Counted from the first letter of the stretch, positions 49,313 to 63,614 are shown. The stretch is 64,000 bases of DNA from Volvariella volvacea V23 (GCA_000349905.1 KB722736.1:3402324-3466323), one strand, 5' to 3'. Numbers and translations: made by a program. The notes: generated by a model from the letters alone, not told the origin.

Positions 49313-50438
49313 ATGTCTGCAGCACCAGATCATACTCCATCGTCTTTGACGAATGCCAGCAGCAGCGCAACGGGTGCCATCCCTGCCGCCACCGCCGCCG
49401 GCTCACCGACCTCACCGACTCGAGGAGATCAAGAGCGTGGTAGACCTCTGCATCCACTACCGCGATCTGCCTCTCAACCCAAGCCAAAGGGCATTTTGAA
49501 GAACGCCCCTTCGGTGCCTACTGGTAATCATCCGTAAGTGGTCTTGTTCGCTTGCCGTTCATTCATGTTCGATCTCACTCAACAATGGCTCGGCGATACT
49601 TATTTTGTATAGGAGCTTACAATGGGACGAAGCCAATCTGGCGTTGACAGAGATCCAGAAGGACAGTTTGATGAAGATTACGGAACCCAAGACTCCTTAT
49701 GTGCGGTACAACGCTGAAACAGATGAAATCGAAGGAGGTGAGGAAGATCCATATTTCTCCCTTTGTCCCCGCCGATGTGGTGCTAAACCTCTTGGTATGC
49801 CAGATATCCCCGATCTCCATCTTGGAGGGAGCCACTATGCCTACTCGGATGGCGATACTACTAGCTCCCCTATTCGCTCAATCTCACCCACGGGGGCAGA
49901 CACATCCGGGCCATCGTCGCGTCGTACGTCAATCTCAAGCGCGAGCGTGGGACGATCCAACTCTGCTTCTGCGAGATCGGGGAGCTCGAGTAGGAGCACG
50001 AGCTTCAATCTGCCTACGGAGGCCAAGGGGGAGATTAGGCTTGGGACGGTTGGGAGTAGTAGTGTGATTGATGGACAGGGACAAGAGGTCGAAGAGGACG
50101 AAGAGATGGACGCGGAAGCGGCGGCTAAGCATGCAGCCTTTTTGAGAGCTAGGAGGGGGCATTATTCGAATGAGGCTGAGGCTATGAAGGTTGGTCTAAT
50201 CTATTTGTCTTTCGAGCTCTAGCCAATTGCTCATTCTCTGCAGAGAGCGGCGCAGTTGATGGCCGAAGATGAAGATTTGGATGATTCAAGAGCCGCGAGT
50301 GAGAACGACGACAACGAAGAGGAGGGTGAAGATTTCTCAATTCGCGATAGCGACCAAGACGTCGTTATGGGCCAACCAAATGGCATTTCTCATGGCTCTC
50401 AAACTACCCATGCATCTGGAAGTGCTTCTAGGACCTGA
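49313..50438 (+). CDS. glc8: Protein phosphatase 1 inhibitor-2 homologue (Glc8-like)
   Basis: Regulator that binds PP1 catalytic subunit as inhibitor and maturation chaperone. Four exons (49313-49533, 49613-49737, 49804-50189, 50244-50438) sum to 927 nt, 308 residues. The inhibitor-2 motifs are in order: the PP1-docking KPKGILKN (about residues 56-63) and the [20 protein letters not shown] segment followed by [11 protein letters not shown], with the TP site that GSK3/MAPK-type kinases phosphorylate in relatives. The third motif, EAEAMKRAAQLM, lies in a helix across intron 3 (...[17 protein letters not shown]), preceded by an acidic run ([16 protein letters not shown]). The C-terminus is acidic. 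Introns are 66, 54 and 79 bases long. It is longer than the animal protein because of Ser-rich inserts. Confidence 0.92.
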
Positions 50439-50926
50439 CCTCCCGCTGGTGAATGGATTGTGTATTATTAACAATATGGATTTTGTTCTTTCGCTGAGTT
50501 TGATTGCTCATAACAGTACATAATGTAACGTACATACCAATTGTATAGTGGTATCATTGGGTGCACAAGCATTCCTAGCAGCGCTCTGTGAGCACCTTTT
50601 GAAATGGAGTCCCTTGACGCTACGCACCCTTCTATGTTGGAGCTATTCTTGCTTAAAACCCATGTTGGATTGCTACACACGAGGCAATTTTATGCGCTCA
50701 GGGAGTGAGGGACTGAACCTTTTGATTTGAAGCTTAAGAACTACAAGCTGAAGTACGTTCTAATCTGAACATGTACATTCGTTGCCTGAACCTGATTGTG
50801 GCGCATTGTTGATAAGATTATCAATTACATCCCAATATCAATATCGAATGCATTAAATTTTAGTGGCGGAAGCATCTAACAACCTCTCCTCCAACGCTCA
50901 TCCCCTCGTACTCACCCTACCATACC
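50439..50926. other. Spacer upstream of mtd1
   Basis: These 490 bases hold the 3' UTR of the inhibitor-2 gene and the mtd1 promoter. The last 50 bases before the ATG are C/T/A-rich. No gene was recognised. Confidence 0.45.
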
Positions 50927-52407
50927 ATGCCAGGAGACGTATCAGGCAAAGGAATCCTGCTTAAAGCAGACCCCATAGCCTCAACCTTCCTCTCCGAAGT
51001 CAAGCAATCCCTCTCGGCCTCCCCAAAGCGACCAAAACTGGTCGGGATCCTCGCCACCTCTGCAGCTCCCAGCAAATTCTACGCAGAGTTTACGAAGAAG
51101 CAATGCGAGGAGCTTGGATTCGAGTTTGTGTTGAAGAAGGTGGGGGCTGCGAAGGAGCCAGGGTTGCTCCAGGAGGGGGAGGGCGTGGAAGAGGCTATTA
51201 TTGAGGCTAATGAGGATGAGCGTGTGGATGGGGTTATGGTATGTCGGTGTCCGTTATGAATGGCGTTTACTGACAAGGTGGGATAGGTTTATTACCCCAT
51301 TTTTGGACCACAACAGGCGAGTCGTATCTTTCGCTGATGAGGGCAGAGTGCTCATCTAGATGGTCTAATATAGGATCACTACCTGCAACAGGTATACCCC
51401 TTCGTTACGTTAATGGTTCTGACGCTTGAGCCCATCGCAGCTTGTTTCTCCATTCAAAGACGTCGAAGGTCTTCACTTCAAATTTCACTACAACCTCTAC
51501 CACAAGTAAGCACCAATCTTATCAGCATTGAGGCCAATTACGACCCTGACGTTCGGCCAACACAGTATCCGATTCATCAAACCGAGCAGCCTTCTATCAG
51601 CTGTGACAATTGCACCCCCAGAAACAGGTATAGATGGCGAAGTCCCGCCGCCTGGAACCGTTAAATCAATACTGCCATGCACACCACTCGCGATCGTAAA
51701 GTGCTTGGAGCACATTGGTGTTTACAATCGGTTGTTGCCTTATGGCGATAGAGCGTACGGGAAGACCGTTACTGTCATTAACAGGTGGGCGTTCGCGTAT
51801 ATCTCTTGTGTGTGTGTCTCGACTGAAGTGCGGTGTCTAGGTCAGAGGTTGTTGGTAGACCACTCGCCGCATTGTTGGCCAATGATGGAGCGAGGGTGCT
51901 TTCCGTTGATATAGATTCCATCCACGCACGTCCCCTTTGAATTTTTGCGTTGATACTCTAACCAATACTTAACTAGGAATACACCAAACGCCCTAAAGTA
52001 CCATCGCCCAGCACCAGCACCACAACCGATGCCAACGGCACCACATCACAAGCGCCAAGCAGATCAACACGCTACCACCCACGCCATATCGTTCACCCAA
52101 CAAACCTAACACTCCAAGAATGTCTGGCCATCTCAGACGTAGTAGTATCTGCCGTTCCAAATGCAGAGTATAAAGTCAAAACGGAATGGCTGAAGGACGG
52201 GTGCATTTGTTTGAACATTGCGGCGGATAAGAATTTCGAGAAGGATGTCAGAGAGAAGGTACGTGCCCCCCTTTTTGAAGCATTCAGGTTGGCGTATATG
52301 GGATGCTGATTTGTTGCTTTTGCACTTGCGTCGACGTGCTCCAGGCGTCAATATACCTCCCAGCAGTGGGAAAAGTAACCATTCTCATGTTATTGCGTAA
52401 TTTGTAA
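50927..52407 (+). CDS. mtd1: NAD-dependent 5,10-methylenetetrahydrofolate dehydrogenase (Mtd1)
   Basis: Cytosolic one-carbon enzyme oxidising methylene-THF to methenyl-THF with NAD, feeding purine synthesis. Eight exons (50927-51238, 51287-51316, 51374-51391, 51441-51505, 51566-51784, 51841-51925, 51977-52258, 52345-52407) sum to 1074 nt, 357 residues, so every junction is phase-consistent. Family text: KLVGILATSAAPSKFYAEFT, VDGVMVYYPIFGPQQDHYLQ, LVSPFKDVEGLHFKFHYNLY, SILPCTPLAIVKCLEHIGVY, the Rossmann part GKTVTVINRSEVVGRPLAAL, and SDVVVSAVPNAEYKVKTEWL, ending ASIYLPAVGKVTILMLLRNL. Exons 2 and 3 are only 30 and 18 nt. Introns 2 and 6 use GC donors (CAG|GCGAGT and CAC|GCACGT). An insertion relative to yeast (GIDGEVPPPGT) precedes SILPC. 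Confidence 0.94.
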
Positions 52408-52972
52408 ATTTAAGCCCATTATAACCCGCACTCCTTTGATCTGATTCTTGACCTCCCTTCCAGATTGCGTTTGCAAGAATATAAACGAGTGATTCGAGAA
52501 CGAAAAGAAGAATGAATGACTTGCAAGGGCGATGGCGTCTAATAGGCAGGAGGCTAGGTTCAACCGCAGCAGAACGTGTTATTTTATCATATAAATTGTA
52601 GATATCGATTCGGTTTCGTTTAGAGTCTTTCAACATAGAGTCAGTGCAACTTTAGACAACAGTGGACTTCAGCCATCACCCTTGCGGTGTAGTAGTATCC
52701 ATCTACCGGCATAGCAGGATTTCATTAGTGTCTATGATGGCAATATTATTCCCTCGTGCTGCGTTCCGCCTGAATTCGTCTACGGATACAAAATCCGTGT
52801 AGCATTGTTCGTGAAGCACTTGGATTATACAACTGTACAGGTATTAGAACGGATGGTATCGTCTATGCAATTACATGTACACAGGTGTCGAAAATGAGAG
52901 TGACACCAATACATTGATGTGGTGAAGCCTCCAAGGGAGACGAGGGGATGCATATACCACACAGTATTCGCA
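52408..52972. other. Convergent 3' spacer
   Basis: These 565 bases separate the ends of mtd1 (plus) and the B-box/DUF2009 gene (minus). No gene or RNA was recognised. Confidence 0.5.
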
Positions 52973-55222
52973 TCACCACTCTCCATCAAACCCAACAAAG
53001 CCTACAAAATCACAGGAGAAAGAAGAATCAGCAAACTGTGCATGCCCGTGCCAATCGCGAACTACTCACCCGTCAACAAAAACACCGGGAAATACCTCTT
53101 CTTTTCCAACTGCGCACACCAATTCCACGCACTCGTCAACCTCCCATCGATACAGCTCCCCGCATCGAAAAAGTTGTCCGCCCCACTTCCATCGAATCCA
53201 TGTCTGAAGAAATCCCCCAGTATTTCCTTCTTGCACCCGTCCAACCCGCCAAACTCGTCGTCCACGTAACTCCTCAACGCCGGCTTGTTCTTGTAAATCT
53301 CCGGCAGCTGCTGGAGCGTGTTACAGATGGGCAGGAGGATGCGGTATACTTGGGTGTATTTGTCAATGAACATGAGCGCGTTGGGGACGTTGTGGTCGCC
53401 CATGTGGATGACGCTTGAGCCGACCCAGGAGCCGACGGATTTTTGTGCTTTGTGAAGGATGATGTGCATCAGGCGCGAGGTTTTGGGAGCTGGTTGGACG
53501 CGATTGAGGCCCTGGCCCGTGTTGCGGAGTCGGTAAGGGATTTGGTCGGAGAGGAGGTCTTGTTCCGCTAGGTACCATAGGTGGAACATGTCTTTTCGCC
53601 AATATTAGCCTCGGAATGGGATGAAGGGAGTTGGATAGTACTTACCATTGAGAATTTCTCTCCAGAGAGTTAAGCTTTGCATGACGTAGGCGTATTGCAC
53701 GCTATGGTCATGGCTCAATCTAGCACCACCCCTTCCACTTCTAATCGCCAAACTATCCTTCGCGTCTTTAGGCTTCGTCGGGCTAAAGTACTCCTTCAAA
53801 TAACCAATCACCTTCTCACACGGATCCCTATTAACCCTCAGGAAAGCATGATTGTCCCCAATAGAATACAAACACTGTCTAATCTTTTCCGCCGAATATT
53901 CTCTAGTTTCATAACGAGTTGCGAGGACTTCAATGGCGCGCTCCTTGGACTTGATATCCCGTTGAATTTGGTGGCGCGATCGGTTGTGTGAGTGGATTTC
54001 TTGCGTTGCGGTCGTCATTAGGTCATCTTGGAGCAGAGGCAAGAGGTTGTAGGATTCGAGTTCAGAGTAGACTGTTTTGATAGGCGAGACGCACGAGAAG
54101 CCAAGGATGTCTTGAACTTCGGGCGATTGACTATCCTGTGGGAGGAGTGTTGAGTGTAATTCACGAAAGGTGATGCTCCTACCTACCTGCAGCACATAGA
54201 CTAATTTCCCGTACGTTGTCCTCATCTTATCAGGGTTCATAATCTTATGTCTCCTTCCAATTTCGAAAATCATTTTATAGAAATCTTCATTCTCTTTGAA
54301 ATCTCTGGTCTGGAACAATTCCTGTCCCGCCTTATAATCTGCTGCGAGCAATAGTCCACTCATAATTGCGCACAACTCCCGGATTTGATGAACTATTCTC
54401 TTGGCTTTCGACAGACCAAAGCCAAGAACGTCAATTTTGTCCGTGTATTCCGAGACGTTGAGGGAGGCCTCGAGGAGGCGGAGGAAAACCCGTTCCTTCA
54501 TCGTTAGGCGAAGTGGAATGTATTTGGCGCGCTCAACGAACCAGTCGCCGACGCTGGAGCCTATCTGTGGTTGAGAGGAGAGTGAAGGGACCGCGATGGC
54601 ATCGGTATTTGTGGATTCTTCCTCGTCAGTTTCGTCATCCGAATCTACATCCATCTAGAAGGGTGGAATATCGATATTAATACCCCTGTAACTGCGACGG
54701 AGATAGAGTGAGGAGGAAGGGAGGGGATATGTCCGGAGATACGGGAAGGTGAGGAGGCCACACACCTTTTGCGAGGCGACGGGCGGCCGATTATCTGCAT
54801 CACTCGCTGCTGGAACGTTGTGCGCACGGGCTGCGCTTTGCGGGGCTGCCTTCCCTAGCGGCCTGGCCACATGCGATTTCCTCGTTCCTTTTCGGTGCTG
54901 AGCCGCGAAGCAGACCTCACAGTATGAGTCTTTGCATCCTTCGCATACTACTTGAGCGGGTTGGTCTATGGATGCAGTAGTGGTGAGCGTTCCAAAGTGA
55001 ATCAAGAGTACAAAGATCAACTGTACCTTCGCACTCGATGCAATAACCGTCTCTCGCTACAGTATCCGGCACTTCTTCGTCCCAACCGCCAACAGGCTTT
55101 CCATTCAGCCCAGGGTGCTCTAATTCGTGATGGTTGTCCCCTAGGATGTGGTCTAAAGATATGGATGCATTGTCATTGCCATTGACCCCGTGAACTGAGC
55201 TTGTATGTGTAGATTCTGACAT
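52973..55222 (-). CDS. B-box zinc finger / DUF2009 (UPF0652) protein
   Basis: The minus-strand ATG at 55222 gives MSESTHTSSVHGVNGNDNAS. A Cys motif (DGYCIECE) precedes an intron, then a B-box-like finger: PAQVVCEGCKDSYCEVCFAA followed by QHRKGTRKSHVARPL. The acidic MDVDSDDETDEEESTNTDA segment is next. The rest is the large DUF2009 region: GDWFVERAKYIPLRLTMKER, RLLEASLNVSEYTDKIDVLG, VFLRLLEA, then YAYVMQSLTLWREILN, DMFHLWYLAEQDLLSDQIPY, SSVIHMGDHNVPNALMFIDK, and YTQVYRILLPICNTLQQLPE. It ends FLLTGFVGFDGEW at 52973. Such proteins occur in fungi and plants; function is unknown to me. Most introns have normal GT-AG ends. The DUF2009 assignment rests on recognising the YVMQSLTLWREILN and VPNALMFIDKY blocks. 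Confidence 0.87.
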
Positions 55223-55455
55223 GATGGATGCTATTGATGAAGGAAAGATGAAAGTACCAACGATGAAGGCGTAATGAGGAGCTGTGACCCAAAGATTTAA
55301 TACTATTATTAGAAATCAAAAATTAATTTCCTCATTGAAAGCGCGATGTGGTTCACGTGACCACAGCTAAGGTACAGTATGAAATGCAAAGCACGATGAG
55401 ATACCCAGATAACTCGAACCCTAGACGAAAGAGAACCCCGCATAACCGCCTTGCA

Positions 55456-56973
55456 TCACGAGAAGGTAGTGTTCGTGGCCGAGTGGTCCTGCCAGGTGTT
55501 GTTTATCGAGTTCTTCGTCTCCTCTATCCTTTTCCCTGTCCATTCTTCCTCTCCCACCCTGTCTGCCCAATCATCGGAATCTTCCCATGAATCTGCCCAA
55601 TCGTTATTCTGCTCTGGTGGAGCGGCATGTCCGAGTTGCGATGGAGTCGGTTGCGGTCTATGGTTTGCGCTTGAACTTGCAGGCGTGGGTTGTGGGCTAC
55701 TGGCAGTAATTATTGGAGAGTTGATGGCTGGATTGGCACCAAGGAGGTTCAGTGGTCTAGGGGGCGACCTTCGTCTCATCTTCTTCATCTTCGTCACTGA
55801 TGTCGGTGAGGTTTCTCTGGTGGGGGAGGTAGAAGCGCTTGGAGGGTAAGAATAACCGCCAAGAGCCGTGACCGTCAATGGTGTGGCTAATAGGGCCCCG
55901 CCTGTACCTTTCAGTTCAGTGTGGTGGGTGTTGATACGCGTGGTATTCCGTTGGTTCTCGATATCATGAATTTCGGAGCTGGATTCGTTGCCGTCTTCGT
56001 CATCTGTGGCCTGAAAGAGCGGCTCACTACTCAGTGGTTCGTAGTGCGCGTCAGTCGTATCGAGGGCCACTGCGGCTCCACCCGAAGCTTTGACAATCGA
56101 GTCGATGAGCCAGAACTGTACTATGTTCATGATGATAGGGAATATGCCAATGGTGCTACGGAAATCAAAAAAGGAAGAGGATGGAGAACTCGAGAACTCA
56201 CAATATTACTTGAACATCATCACCATCTTCGGTCCAGGTCCAACTCAACAACCACTCTCCAAAGTTGAGGATGCCGGGTATAAGCAACAAACCCAGGACA
56301 ACCATCTTCATTGTAGTCAATGAGAAAACGTATATCGCGGCTTGGCGGATCCAGTACTTGAATGATGGAGGGCTTCCGTATACACCAGACTCGAATCCTT
56401 TCAGTCCCCATTTCTCCGATACCAAGTATGTGAAGAAGTGCAGCATGACGTAGATCATTCCAACGCCTGTGAAATATGTGTCAGCAATTGAGATAGGACG
56501 TGATAAACATAAAACGTACCCAACGTGGTGTCAATGAGGATGTTCAAGAAGTAAAATACGCAAGCGTTTCCGGCCGTGTGGTTTGAACCGACATTCGACA
56601 CAAGTAGATTTACACCGTGGACGAACATCTGTCCGACCACCTGCTTCGACACATCAAATAGCCTTTTTGAATAGCAGGGACATGGGATAGAAGGTGGGTT
56701 CGTATTAGCTCGGCCCGAAGCCAAAAGGACGCGAGACGGTGAACAGACCATATTCTCCAAGGACGCCTTGGGTTCTCTCTATGCCGCTTGTATATCAGAG
56801 ATGATATGACAAGGATGCCCATCAGGCCCTGTACGACCTGAAGAGGGGAGACGGGTAGATAGTGAGCAGGTGTCTGTAGCCACTTGGTGCCGCTAACATA
56901 CCAGGGCTGTTGGTCCTAAAAGCTGACATGAGCGGTTGTCCACAGGTGGGTAGTCGTCTAAAAGCCCTCCCAT
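55456..56973 (-). CDS. STIMATE/TMEM110-family membrane protein
   Basis: The ATG at 56973 gives MGGLLDDYPPVDNRSCQLLG. Exons carry the family's hallmark order: GPTALVVQGLMGILVISSLI (TM1), a basic loop YKRHRENPRRPWRIW, LFDVSKQVVGQMFVHGVNLL (TM2), ACVFYFLNILIDTTLGVGMI then YVMLHFFTYLV (TM3), and KYWIRQAAIYVFSLTTMKMV then VLGLLLIPGIL (TM4). The last segment is IGIFPIIMNIVQFWLIDSIV (TM5), joined through a 46-nt intron (GTGAGT...CGTAG, about 56208-56163). The C-terminal about 210 residues are cytosolic, acidic and Ser/Pro-rich. In animals STIMATE modulates ER calcium entry through STIM; the fungal relatives are vacuolar or ER membrane proteins of unclear role. It is divergent from sec18. Confidence 0.88.
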
Positions 56974-57225
56974 TGCTGTGTGCGGAATATCTGGGCCATC
57001 AGAGGCCAGCAGGGAGGTGGTCATTGATGAGGGGAAGGGACTGCTGCAGGGCCGGATTCGAGATGCTATTGATGACTAAGATCCCTTTCAAGGCAATTCC
57101 AATATTACAGCCTCACGCTGCGGTGGATTCGGTGTCGTGTATCTCCCCCTCATCACCCGTTATCCACGTTGCAAGAGACTTTCCCTGATCCCAACAGTGC
57201 TTAATCGTCGACTCTAACACCCATC
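56974..57225. promoter_or_regulatory. Divergent promoter between the STIMATE gene and sec18
   Basis: 252 bases hold both 5' regions. A short C/T/A-rich leader with CAACAG and CGACTCTAACACC precedes the sec18 ATG. No TATA box was recognised. Confidence 0.45.
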
Positions 57226-60224
<2,999 letters not shown>

Positions 60225-60867
60225 GGGAGCGTGGGTGTTCATTTACTCAGAGTTTCTTGAGATCCGTTATTGCTACGATGTGTCTGGTGTTTTTGTGTTG
60301 TCATGGTAGGACCTTTGGTTGGAAGCGAAGGAGTGTAGTATTCAGATATATCAGTTCGTGGACCTAACTTATTGGTCACCAGAATGGCGTCTTCTGGTGT
60401 CGTCATCACTAACCTACCTCAGCTTATCTCAAGCCTATGCTGATGCGTTTAACAAGCTCGGGATCTATTATAAACTAAGTACCGCATCTATACAAATGTT
60501 CTACCTGTGGTCAACAAAGCTGTCATCTGCGAAGCGGCCCATATGTTCACTAGCACGGGTCACCATTCGTGACTCGAGACCTTGCTTGCTTGTGTTATTC
60601 AGCACATGCATTTAAGTAACCGCATTCTCAGTCACTCACGATACACAATTTGTATTACAAGACACGGTGATGACTCGTGACTCGGAAATATCACGTCACT
60701 CACTTTATGTTAATTATTTGGACATTATTTACAATTCTGAGTCCGGAATGTAAGTAAAGGACTCAGTCTTTTTGATGCAGCTCCCCCTCGGAGTTTGCCA
60801 CATATTTTGTGGTTAGCCCCGAAAATTGATTGCTGTCGCTTAGGACTGGGCAGACAGACAGCCTCTT

Positions 60868-60977
60868 CGGCATTTTTCCTATAATTTGTGGTGTCCCAAA
60901 CTTCACTCAGAGGTACTTTTTTTGGCATTTCCCTTATTTTGCAGTAAGTTCCAAACTTTGCTCAAGGCTGGCTGAGA
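60868..60977. repeat. Two diverged 55-bp tandem units
   Basis: Units 60868-60922 and 60923-60977 share GGCATTT(T)CCC/TTAT...TTGTG/GCAG...CCAAACTT...CTCA with several mismatches. Function unknown; probably a decayed minisatellite. Confidence 0.4.
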
Positions 60978-61195
60978 ATGCTAGGACTATATTCTTATTT
61001 GGCTTTGTTGTTGTTCTCAATTTTCCCCTTCTCACCAGCACCACCAGCACCAGCACCACACACCATCTAATGATGGCATGAGCTATTCCTTCTGCCATCA
61101 CCTGCACCTGCAGCACCATTTGCCCAACAGTATTTCCCCCATACAGTATTTTCCCCCACCAAGTTACTTCTTCACTACACAGGCATACTAGAACC

Positions 61196-61238
61196 ATGAT
61201 GTCATAGGCATGCACACTGCACACACCTATGACATCAT
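61196..61238. repeat. Perfect 13-bp inverted repeat, 17-nt spacer
   Basis: ATGATGTCATAGG (61196-61208) is followed by a 17-base spacer and CCTATGACATCAT (61226-61238). The arms contain the TGATGTCA core of bZIP-like sites. It could be a hairpin or a paired binding site; no gene is adjacent. Confidence 0.75.
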
Positions 61239-61430
61239 TGATTTTTGAGCTTGTCATCAAATACCTTCTTTAACAAGTACTTACAAGTTTAATCCTGTAT
61301 GTTAAATTAGGTGTATTTAATATGGAATATATATACATAATTAGCTATATTTGTTTCTTACTTGTTGTACATTCAATAATCCCTCATAATAATGTAGAAA
61401 TATCATATTTTGATTCAGTTCAATGAAAGT

Positions 61431-62138
61431 TTGCATTACATTTAAAAACCATGGGAGATATTAACACTGCACTTTGCACATGCATTCTACACATAATAAG
61501 GAAGATTTCTCCCCCTTATAGCTAAGAAATATATAAAAAACCTGTAGGGATATTGATTATTTTTCTTACCAAAAAATTATATTGCATTCAATAACTGTGG
61601 AGTGCACATTAAAACTAATATAACCATTGGATTCTACATAATATTCTGTACAAGTTTGCTTATTATATTATGAGGTTCTGTGAAGAATTGATTGAGCAAT
61701 GGGGCATACAGATAGAACAGGACATGTCACATTTTATGACCAGAGGTAGCCTTAGCATCTCAGAAAAGTTGCAACAGTGCTGTTGCAACAACAGAGACAA
61801 ATGTCTATATTTGGATGATATAACACTAAACCATTGCAACTACACTCACCAAGGGTGCTTAATTACTTATTCAATTCTTCACCAAACCTTGTGATATTAT
61901 AACAAATTTTGTGACATCTTTTATGTAGATTCTAATGGTTATATTAGTTTTAATGTGTGCTCCATGGTTATTGAATATGATGCAATTTTTTGGTGAGAAA
62001 AACATGAAATGGTCAATATTTCTACAGGTTCTTTATATATTTCTTAGCTATAAGGGGGAGAAATCTTTCTTATTATGTGTAGAATGCATGTGCAAAGTGT
62101 GGTGTTGATATCTCCCACACTTTAAAAATGCAATGCAA
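61431..62138. repeat. About 700-bp imperfect palindrome (foldback element)
   Basis: The two halves are reverse complements over most of their length. GCATTCTACACATAATAAG (61482-61500) mirrors CTTATTATGTGTAGAATGC (62069-62087). CCCCTTATAGCTAAGAAAT mirrors ATTTCTTAGCTATAAGGGG. ATTAAAACTAATATAACCAT mirrors ATGGTTATATTAGTTTTAAT. Similarity continues inward to a central hairpin GTTGCAACAG-TG-CTGTTGCAAC (61768-61789). All pairs share one symmetry axis near 61779-61785. No open frame of a transposase was seen, so it fits a non-autonomous foldback/MITE-like element or a long hairpin-RNA source. Confidence 0.85.
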
Positions 62139-63350
62139 TTTTTTAATATACACAATACAAAAAAATTGAATAACTTGGCATAACCTTTATGGATTTGTTG
62201 AGTATAAGGAAATCAAATCACTTATTATATGTATACAGTATACATTTAAAGTATGGGATTAATATCTCAAACACTATGCAACCTTTTAATGTATAATGCA
62301 CAAAATTGCAAATATCATTCAACTTCATCATATCTGTGCTAACACTGTGGGAGATGGCTGATATCTTTGGTGAAAATATTGAAAAGATATTGCAATTCTC
62401 ACAATCTGATTAGCTGATAACTCTATATTTCAATATGTCTATTAAATTTTTATAATACTAATATATATTGGCCATTTTTCAGTGTGTAACCTTTATGTAT
62501 TTTTTTTTTTTTTTTTTTTGAGAATTGTTCTTGTATTATTAACTCATTAATTATTTTGTATATAATTATTTTACTTGCAACATTATTCAAAATAGCAAAA
62601 TGTATTTTCACAATAAGTTTCAACCCACAATAAACATATATAATATTACTAATTATCAAGAATATATATATTATTATAATAATCAGGCTGTAATTTACTA
62701 GTAAGTAAAAAATTAAAAGGTCAAATAGTATATATTTTAAGTAGACTTAATTTCAGACTTGGATATGCCAGGTGCTAGCCATAGCCCATAGTTTAAAGTT
62801 ATAGCTTATCTCTAACCAATGAGATCTTAGTGATATCAGACACTAGTGATGTCATTATGAGGTCATAGATAGATACCTGTAGAATAGTTTGGAATAGTGT
62901 AAATATATACATATAGATCTTGGTGAATATATAAGTGGGCTTGGTTGGCTCTGGGTTTTTTTTTTAGTTTTGACCTTGTCTACTCTGCTAAGCTAGCTTT
63001 GTCTCAGAAACTTTAGTGCAACTGGAATTGATCAGCTACTAAAAAGTGAGTATACATTGTTAAGATTCTTGTATTGATCTCATCTCCCTTGCTAGCTAGT
63101 AGTGAGAGTTTTTTGCAACCATGTTACTAGTAATATCTAAACACTGCTGTATGTGTAGTAGGTTCATTGATAACATGTATGATGTGTACTAAGTTGTTAG
63201 AGCTCTTTCTCTTTTTCTTTTTTTCTCTCTTTTTCTATTTATTCATCTCTGAGGCCTGTTACAGGACAACTGACCAATAAAGGATCTTGCAAAAGAAGAG
63301 TTATATTATTGGAGTTGAGCATACTTAGATGGTGATGGTTCCAGTCTAAG
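62139..63350. other. Very AT-rich, gene-free DNA
   Basis: GC is far below the gene-bearing part of the window. It includes a run of about 20 T near 62501-62519, TATATA tracts (62640-62670, 62900-62930), and a pyrimidine tract (63209-63240). No open frame of note. Some stretches (62755-63060) could be decayed LTR or other transposon sequence, but no boundaries were found. Confidence 0.45.
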
Positions 63351-63614
63351 AGACAAATTGATTAATCTGGGAAGTGAAACCCAGAGATACAAGCCTTAAT
63401 ATACATGAAGGTTATATGTACATATTTGTGTTACAAGTACTTACCTCTGTGCTATCCTTTAGCAAGAGTAGATATAGCAAGGATAGTTGCTTGTGCACAG
63501 GTAATGCAATAGAGTGAGGAAAGAACAAATTGATTGATTTGAGGAGTGATACTCAGAGGTACAGGCCTTATATATCTACAAGACTATATGTAACTATTTG
63601 TACAATGTAAATGA
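63351..63614. repeat. Two diverged direct repeats of about 90 bp
   Basis: Copy A (about 63352-63445) and copy B (about 63526-63614) share ACAAATTGATT, AG(A/G)TACA(A/G)GCCTTA and TATATGTA(A/C)...ATTTGT. Each contains a small hairpin: CTGGG-8 nt-CCCAG in A and TTGAG-8 nt-CTCAG in B, so the stem is kept while its bases change. Probably remnants of the same transposon terminal sequence. Confidence 0.6.

Larger units (their letters stand above)
60225..61430. other. Gene-free region grading into AT-rich DNA
   Basis: No convincing gene. Two diverged 55-bp tandem units start near 60868 and 60923 (each begins GGCATTT and contains CCAAACTT). A CAC/CAG-rich simple tract lies at 61034-61062. A perfect inverted repeat (61196-61208 and 61226-61238) is listed separately. 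GC content drops sharply after about 61260. Confidence 0.5.

Noticed and set aside
60319..60615. 98-aa open frame after sec18
   Set aside because: No domain or intron evidence; it is probably chance in the 3' flank.
61670..61894. 74-aa open frame inside the large palindrome
   Set aside because: It lies across the palindrome axis in AT-rich repeat DNA and has no transposase-like features.
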